Positions 59,539-64,000 of a stretch of 64,000 nt of DNA are shown here, one piece after another (position 1 is the stretch's first letter; each line of letters begins with the position of its first letter). The notes under the pieces were generated by a model. That model was not told where the DNA came from and searched no databases. It saw only the letters and a program-made list of their open reading frames with translations. Made by a program: the position numbers and the translations under genes. The DNA comes from Taklimakanibacter sp050246735 (GTDB taxonomy: Bacteria > Pseudomonadota > Alphaproteobacteria > Rhizobiales > Aestuariivirgaceae), in contig JBFWVM010000008.1 of NCBI GenBank assembly GCA_050246735.1, forward strand, positions 176,821 to 240,820. Reading direction: 5' to 3'.

Positions 59539-62500
59539 ATGGCCTATGCGGAGCTCGCCGTCACCACCAACTTCTCCTTCCTGCGCGGCGCGTCGCATCC
59601 CCATGAAATGGTGGCGCAGGCCGATGCGCTCGGCCTCGCCGCGATCGGCATCGCCGACCGCAACAGCTTTGCCGGCGTGGTGCGGGGCTATCACGAGATA
59701 ATAAGCAGGAAGCGGCCGATCAGATATCTGGTCGGCGTCCGCCTCGTCACGCTGGATGGTTTCGAAGTGCTGGCCTATCCGACCGACCGCGATGCCTATG
59801 GCCGCCTCTGCCGGCTGCTGACGGACGGCAACCGGCGCGCCAGGAAGGCGGAATGCCGCATCGCTTTCGAGGAGATCCGTGCCGCCAGCCCGGGCCAGAT
59901 GCTGATCGCCCTGCCGCCGGAAAAGCTCGACGCGGCTTTCACCGGGCGCCTCGCGAACCTCGCCGAAGCCGCGCCCCGGCGGGTCTTTCTCGGCGCCGTC
60001 CATTATTACCGCGGCGACGAGACGCAGCGCTTCGCGCGGCTCGCCGATTGCGCCCGCCGGCACGGGACGCCGCTCGTCGCCCTCAACGACGTGCATTATC
60101 ACGAGCCCGGCCGGCGCGCGCTGTGCGACGTCGTCACCTGCATCCGCGAGAAATGCACCATCGCCGAGGCCGGCTTCCGGCTCCATGCCAATGCCGAGCG
60201 CCATCTCAAGCCGGAAGCGGAGATGCGGCGCCTCTTTGCCGGCCATGAGGATGCGGTCGAGCGCAGCGCCGAGATCGCGGCGCAGTGCCGCTTCTCGCTC
60301 GGCGATCTCAAATATGAATATCCCGACGAGCCGATACCGCCCGGCAAGACGGCGCAGGAGCATCTCGCGGATCTGGTCTGGAAAGGAGCGGAGGATCGTT
60401 ATCCAAAAGGTATCCCGCAAAAAGTCAGGAACAGCATTATTGAAGAGCTGCATATCATCGGAAAGCTCCATTATGCGCGCTATTTTCTCACCGTGCATGA
60501 TGTCGTTGCCTTCGCCCGCAGCCAAGGCATCCTTTGCCAGGGCCGCGGCTCGGCGGCGAACAGCACCGTGTGCTTTTGCCTTCGTATCACCGAGGTCGAT
60601 CCCGACTCTCCCTATTCCTTGAAACTTCTTTTTTCCCGATTCATCTCGCAGGCGCGCAACGAGCCGCCCGACATCGACGTCGATTTCGAGCACGAGCGGC
60701 GGGAGGAGGTCATCCAGCATATCTATGAGCGCTATACGCGCGAGCGCGCCGCGATCTGCGCCACCGTCGTGCATTACCGCTCGCGCCGCGCCATCCGCGA
60801 AGTGGGCCAGGCGCTCGGCCTCACTCCCGACGTCACCTCAGGCCTCGCCAGGACGATCTGGGGCTATGGCAGCGAGATGCCCGACCGATATGTGCGCGAG
60901 GCCGGCTTCGACCCCGGCAACGGGAAGATCCGCCAGGCGGTCGATCTCGCCAACGAGCTCATCGGCTTCCCGCGCCATCTCTCCCAGCATGTCGGCGGCT
61001 TCGTCCTGACCCGCAAGCGGCTCGACGAGACGGTACCGATCGGCAATGCCGCGATGAAGGACCGCACCTTCATCGAATGGGACAAGGACGACATCGACAC
61101 GCTGGGCCTCATGAAGGTCGACGTGCTGGCGCTCGGCATGCTCACTTGCCTGAGACGCGGCATCGACTTCCTGAACAATCACTTCGCCCATAAATACCGC
61201 AAGCCGTTCGGATCGCTGTTCGACCTGCCTCAAGAAGACCCCGCAACCTACGAGATGCTGAGCAAGGCCGATTCCGTCGGCGTGTTCCAGGTCGAGAGCC
61301 GGGCGCAGATGTCGATGCTGCCGCGCCTCAGGCCAAAGGAGTTCTACGATCTCGTCATCGAAGTGGCGATCGTCAGGCCTGGCCCCATCCAGGGCGACAT
61401 GGTGCATCCCTATCTCAAGCGCCGCGACGGCGTCGAGAAGGTCGTCTATCCCTCGCCCGGACCCGCCTTCCCGGCCAACGAGCTGGAAGAGGTCCTCAAG
61501 CGCACGCTGGGCGTGCCGCTGTTCCAGGAGCAGGCCATGCAGATCGCCATCACGGCCGCCGGCTTCTCGCCCGACGATGCCGACCGGCTGAGACGGTCGA
61601 TGGCGACCTTCCGCAACAACGGCACGGTGAGCACGTTCCGGGAGCCGTTCGTCGCCGGCATGACGGCGCGCGGCTATGAGCGCGACTTCGCCGAGCGCTG
61701 CTTCAGCCAGATCGAGGGCTTCGGCGAATACGGCTTCCCCGAAAGCCATGCCGCGAGCTTCGCGCTTCTCGTCTATGCCTCGGCCTGGATCAAATGCCAT
61801 CACCCGGACGTGTTCCTCGCCGCCATCCTCAACAGCCAGCCCATGGGCTTCTACCAGCCGGCGCAACTGGTGCGCGACGCGCGCGAGCACGGCGTCGAGG
61901 TGCGCCCCGTCGACGTCAACGCCAGCGAATGGGACTGCACGCTCGAGCCCCTGTCGAGCGAGCGGCGCGCGGTGCGGCTCGGCTTCCGCCAGGTCGGCGG
62001 CCTGAAGGAAGACGAGATCAAGAAGCTGATCGCCCAACGCGGCAATGGCTATGCGAGCCTCGAGCAGCTGGCGCGCCGCGGCGGGGTTGCGCGCTTCACG
62101 CTGGAAAGGCTCGCCGAAGCCGACGGCTTCACCTCCATGGGCCTCGATCGCCGCGCCGCCTTGTGGGCGATGCGCCGCCTCGGCCGGCTCGATATCGAGC
62201 CCGTCGGGCGCGACGGCGCGGCGCTCGACAGCAACCTGCCGCTCTTCGCGCCCCATGTCGGGGACGGGCTCTTCGCCGAGCCGGCCGTCGCGCTCTCCAG
62301 GATGCAGCTCAGCGAAGAGGTGACGGACGACTACCGGACGACCGGCCTGTCGCTCAAGGCGCATCCATGCAGCTTCTTCCGGCCCGAGCTCAGGAAGCTC
62401 GGCGCGATCACCAGCCGGGAGCATCGCGGCGACGGCCTGAAGCAGGACGCGCATGTGACCCTCGCTGGCCTCGTCCTCATGCGCCAGATGCCGGGGACGG

Positions 62501-62766
62501 CGAAAGGCGTCGTCTTCATCACGCTCGAGGACGAGACCGGCATCGCCAATGTCATCGTCTGGCCCAGGATCCTGGCCGCCAACCGGCGCGTGGTGATGAC
62601 GGGAGAGTTCCTCGCCGTGAGAGGCCGGCTGCAGCGCGCCGGGCTCGTGATCCACGTCGTCGCCGAGAGCTTCACGGATCTGAGCGTCGAGCTGCGCCGG
62701 CTGCGCCGGGACGGTCTCGCCGAAGCCGACCTGCCGGCCCTGATCAAGAGCCGCGACTTCCATTAG
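59539..62766 (+). CDS. dnaE2: error-prone DNA polymerase III alpha subunit DnaE2 (ImuC)
   Basis: 1075 residues from ATG 59539 (MAYAELAVTTNFSFLRGASH). N-terminal PHP domain, then the C-family polymerase core with catalytic PPDIDVDFEHERR (Asp380, Asp382), HVGGFVLTRKRL, and VRPGPIQGDMVHPYL. HhH region and OB-fold (VTLAGLVLMRQMPGTAKGV) near the C-terminus. The length fits DnaE2 and is shorter than DnaE1. It performs translesion synthesis during SOS-induced mutagenesis. Confidence 0.96.
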   Translation: MAYAELAVTTNFSFLRGASHPHEMVAQADALGLAAIGIADRNSFAGVVRGYHEIISRKRPIRYLVGVRLVTLDGFEVLAYPTDRDAYGRLCRLLTDGNRRARKAECRIAFEEIRAASPGQMLIALPPEKLDAAFTGRLANLAEAAPRRVFLGAVHYYRGDETQRFARLADCARRHGTPLVALNDVHYHEPGRRALCDVVTCIREKCTIAEAGFRLHANAERHLKPEAEMRRLFAGHEDAVERSAEIAAQCRFSLGDLKYEYPDEPIPPGKTAQEHLADLVWKGAEDRYPKGIPQKVRNSIIEELHIIGKLHYARYFLTVHDVVAFARSQGILCQGRGSAANSTVCFCLRITEVDPDSPYSLKLLFSRFISQARNEPPDIDVDFEHERREEVIQHIYERYTRERAAICATVVHYRSRRAIREVGQALGLTPDVTSGLARTIWGYGSEMPDRYVREAGFDPGNGKIRQAVDLANELIGFPRHLSQHVGGFVLTRKRLDETVPIGNAAMKDRTFIEWDKDDIDTLGLMKVDVLALGMLTCLRRGIDFLNNHFAHKYRKPFGSLFDLPQEDPATYEMLSKADSVGVFQVESRAQMSMLPRLRPKEFYDLVIEVAIVRPGPIQGDMVHPYLKRRDGVEKVVYPSPGPAFPANELEEVLKRTLGVPLFQEQAMQIAITAAGFSPDDADRLRRSMATFRNNGTVSTFREPFVAGMTARGYERDFAERCFSQIEGFGEYGFPESHAASFALLVYASAWIKCHHPDVFLAAILNSQPMGFYQPAQLVRDAREHGVEVRPVDVNASEWDCTLEPLSSERRAVRLGFRQVGGLKEDEIKKLIAQRGNGYASLEQLARRGGVARFTLERLAEADGFTSMGLDRRAALWAMRRLGRLDIEPVGRDGAALDSNLPLFAPHVGDGLFAEPAVALSRMQLSEEVTDDYRTTGLSLKAHPCSFFRPELRKLGAITSREHRGDGLKQDAHVTLAGLVLMRQMPGTAKGVVFITLEDETGIANVIVWPRILAANRRVVMTGEFLAVRGRLQRAGLVIHVVAESFTDLSVELRRLRRDGLAEADLPALIKSRDFH

Positions 62767-62794
62767 CCGCGTTGCCGCTCTCCCAACCCCAACC

Positions 62795-63081
62795 CGTCAT
62801 GGCCGGGCTTGACCCGACCGCCCAGTCTCGACAGCGGGCAGCCGTTGCACGGAGAGGCTGGATGGCCGCCTCGGAGGGCGGCCATGACGAGGGGGAAGGG
62901 CCGTGTCGTCCTCCTTCTTTCGTCATGGCCGGGCTTGACCCGGCCATCCAGTCTCGACGCTGCTCATCCGTTGCGTATAAGAAACGGATCGGGCCAGTGC
63001 CTGGCCGTCTCCCAACCCCGTCATGGACGGACTTTGACCCGGCCATCCAGTCTCGACGACGGGCAGCCGTTGCAGGGGAAG
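62795..63081. repeat. cluster of intergenic palindromic repeats
   Basis: Three direct copies beginning cgtcatggccgggcttgacc and continuing into ccatccagtctcgac start at 62795, 62921 and 63019. A fourth related element is inverted (about 62859-62892, ggatggccgcc...ggcggccatgacgag). Copies 1 and 3 are also preceded by tcccaacccc and followed by gggcagccgttgca. The core ggccgggcttgacccggcc folds as a hairpin. This fills most of the 344 bp between dnaE2 and the histidine-kinase gene; no gene is apparent. Confidence 0.85.
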
Positions 63082-63110
63082 CTGGGGCGCCGGCCCGCGC
63101 CCGGGAGGGA

Positions 63111-63874
63111 TCAGTCGCCGATGACCTTGTGGATCAGCGCGAAGAGGTCGTTCGTCTTGATCGGCTTGCGCAGATAGGCGATCTGGTGGCGGTGGATCTC
63201 CGCCTGGACCTTGGCGGTGTGGTCGGCGGTGACGACGATCGCCGGAATGGCATGGCCGACCGCCTTTCTCAGCGCCGCGACCGCCTCGACACCGGTCCCC
63301 TGGTCGAGATGATAGTCGGCGATGATCAGGTCGGGCGTCTTCTCGAGGCTCTGCAAGGTCTCGAGCGCCTCGCCGGCCGATACCGCCGGAATGGCGCGCA
63401 TGCCGCGCCCTTGCAGCAGCTCCATCATGCCTTCGAGAATGACGAGATCGTTCTCGATGACGATGGCGGTGAAGCTCGCGAGATCCACCGGCAGGCGGTC
63501 GATCCGGACCTGCGGTCTTGCCTCGCGCTGCGGAGCGGCGCAGAGCGGCACCTCGATGGCGAAGCGTGAGCCCCGGCCGAGACGCGACCGGATCGCGATC
63601 CGGTGATCGAGGAGCCGGGCGATGCGCCTGACGATGGCGAGGCCGAGGCCCGCTCCCTTGGGCGCATCGGGCTGGTCCTGGCCGAGGCGGCGGAACTCCT
63701 CGAAGATATAGTCCTGCTTGTCCTCCGGTATGCCGGGACCGGTGTCCCACACCTCGATCGAGATCATCCCGCCGCGCCGGCGCGCGCCGATGAACACGCC
63801 GCCCGCGACGGTGTAGCGGATGGCGTTCGAGACCAGGTTCTGGATGATCTGGCGCAGGAGCCGCGCATCGCTGA
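63111..63874 (-). pseudogene. hybrid histidine kinase, 3' part, disrupted by insertion sequence
   Basis: The readable part begins at the N-box (RLLRQIIQNLVSNAIRYT), followed by G boxes (DTGPGIPE, GAGLGLAIV) of the HATPase domain. A receiver domain comes next, with phospho-acceptor Asp in LIIADYHLD and Lys in YLRKPIKTNDL. The sensor and H-box regions are missing: upstream of about 63874 the sequence becomes transposase. ATG 63956 or 63885 could still start a truncated product of about 260-280 residues, but it would lack the phosphorylatable His. Confidence 0.75.
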
Positions 63875-64000
63875 GAGTCTGACTCATAAATCGGAGTTTT
63901 TGGTCGATCTTGCCAGGCGTCGGGACATGAGCTTGACGCTGGCGATCAAGACCCATGCCTGGGCGCTCTCGATTGTAGCCTCGAAATCCTTGGCGAGACG
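63875..64000. mobile_element. right end of an IS5-type insertion sequence
   Basis: The element end appears to be gagtctgactcataaa at 63875, adjoining tga (63872-63874), which could be a TNA-type target duplication. The transposase stop codon lies inside or next to the terminal repeat, as in IS1031-group elements. The other end and the matching target duplication lie beyond the window. Confidence 0.6.
63884..64000 (-). CDS. IS5-family transposase, C-terminal fragment (runs off window)
   Basis: 38 codons open to the window edge, reading RLAKDFEATIESAQAWVLIA and ending SDL-stop. The RRLAKDFE...A(F/W)..(I/L)AS.(K/R)L pattern is the C-terminal end of IS5-family DDE transposases. The rest of the element lies outside the window. 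Confidence 0.7.
   Translation of the reverse strand, partial: RLAKDFEATIESAQAWVLIASVKLMSRRLARSTKNSDL

Noticed and set aside
62795..63081. Repeat cluster considered as a CRISPR array
   Set aside because: Units differ in orientation and spacing, are themselves palindromic over long stretches, and lack uniform spacers or cas genes.

Overview
The window is GC-rich DNA (about two thirds G+C by eye) with densely packed, often ATGA-overlapping operons. The gene content (many sugar, amino-acid and polyamine ABC importers, GntR/FCD regulators, a Ku protein, an imuA-imuB-dnaE2 mutasome behind a GTTC-N7-GTTC LexA box, and an IS5-type element at the right edge) suggests a soil or plant-associated alphaproteobacterium, most likely Hyphomicrobiales (Rhizobiales). 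This rests on family recognition only; there is no rRNA or marker phylogeny here. I saw no tRNA, rRNA or CRISPR.

Layout. (1) 1-5921: membrane glycan locus with a partial GT87 glycosyltransferase, a UbiA-type prenyl-phosphate transferase, a GT-C membrane glycosyltransferase, and two modules of a tiny DUF5989 membrane protein followed by an SGNH hydrolase. One module holds a 34-codon ORF that looks like the leftover 5' end of a carbamoyltransferase. (2) 6101-10534: exonuclease III, Ku, an oxalate-CoA-ligase-like enzyme and a ketopantoate-reductase-like protein. (3) 10575-20751: GntR regulator and a sugar importer whose two permeases are fused, then SDR, hydroxyacyl-CoA-type dehydrogenase, BKACE and two SMP-30 lactonases. 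These can be read as an oxidative route from a sugar to a beta-keto acid that is then cleaved. (4) 20947-26727: second sugar importer with an SIS-domain isomerase and a SorC-type regulator. (5) 26694-36876: LysR regulator diverging from a taurine/nitrate-type importer, two SDRs, a ureohydrolase and an SHMT-like enzyme, with an M20 carbamoylase and an M24 peptidase on the other strand. (6) 37002-38088: a VOC/PhnB protein and an unknown coiled-coil protein. (7) 38232-44221: peptide-type binding protein, phosphotriesterase-like hydrolase, GSA-type aminotransferase, second BKACE and a divergent GntR regulator. (8) 44249-54745: 5-oxoprolinase-type genes pxpA, pxpB and pxpC, an APH-type kinase, a phospholyase-type class III enzyme, a polyamine-type importer, a GntR regulator, and a very divergent GroEL-like protein immediately downstream of pxpA. 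(9) 54819-57044: Gfo/Idh/MocA oxidoreductase plus an unknown TIM-barrel-like protein. (10) 57231-62766: SOS mutasome cassette. (11) 62795-64000: clustered intergenic repeats and a hybrid histidine kinase cut by an insertion sequence.

The strongest candidate for something undescribed is region 8. A chaperonin paralogue that has lost both positions aligned with the catalytic aspartates of GroEL sits in a small-molecule catabolic locus. An identical 17-bp operator-like sequence lies in front of pxpB and in front of the transporter, on either side of the GntR gene. Regions 3 and 7 each pair a BKACE with different feeder enzymes and may be two distinct beta-keto-acid pathways.
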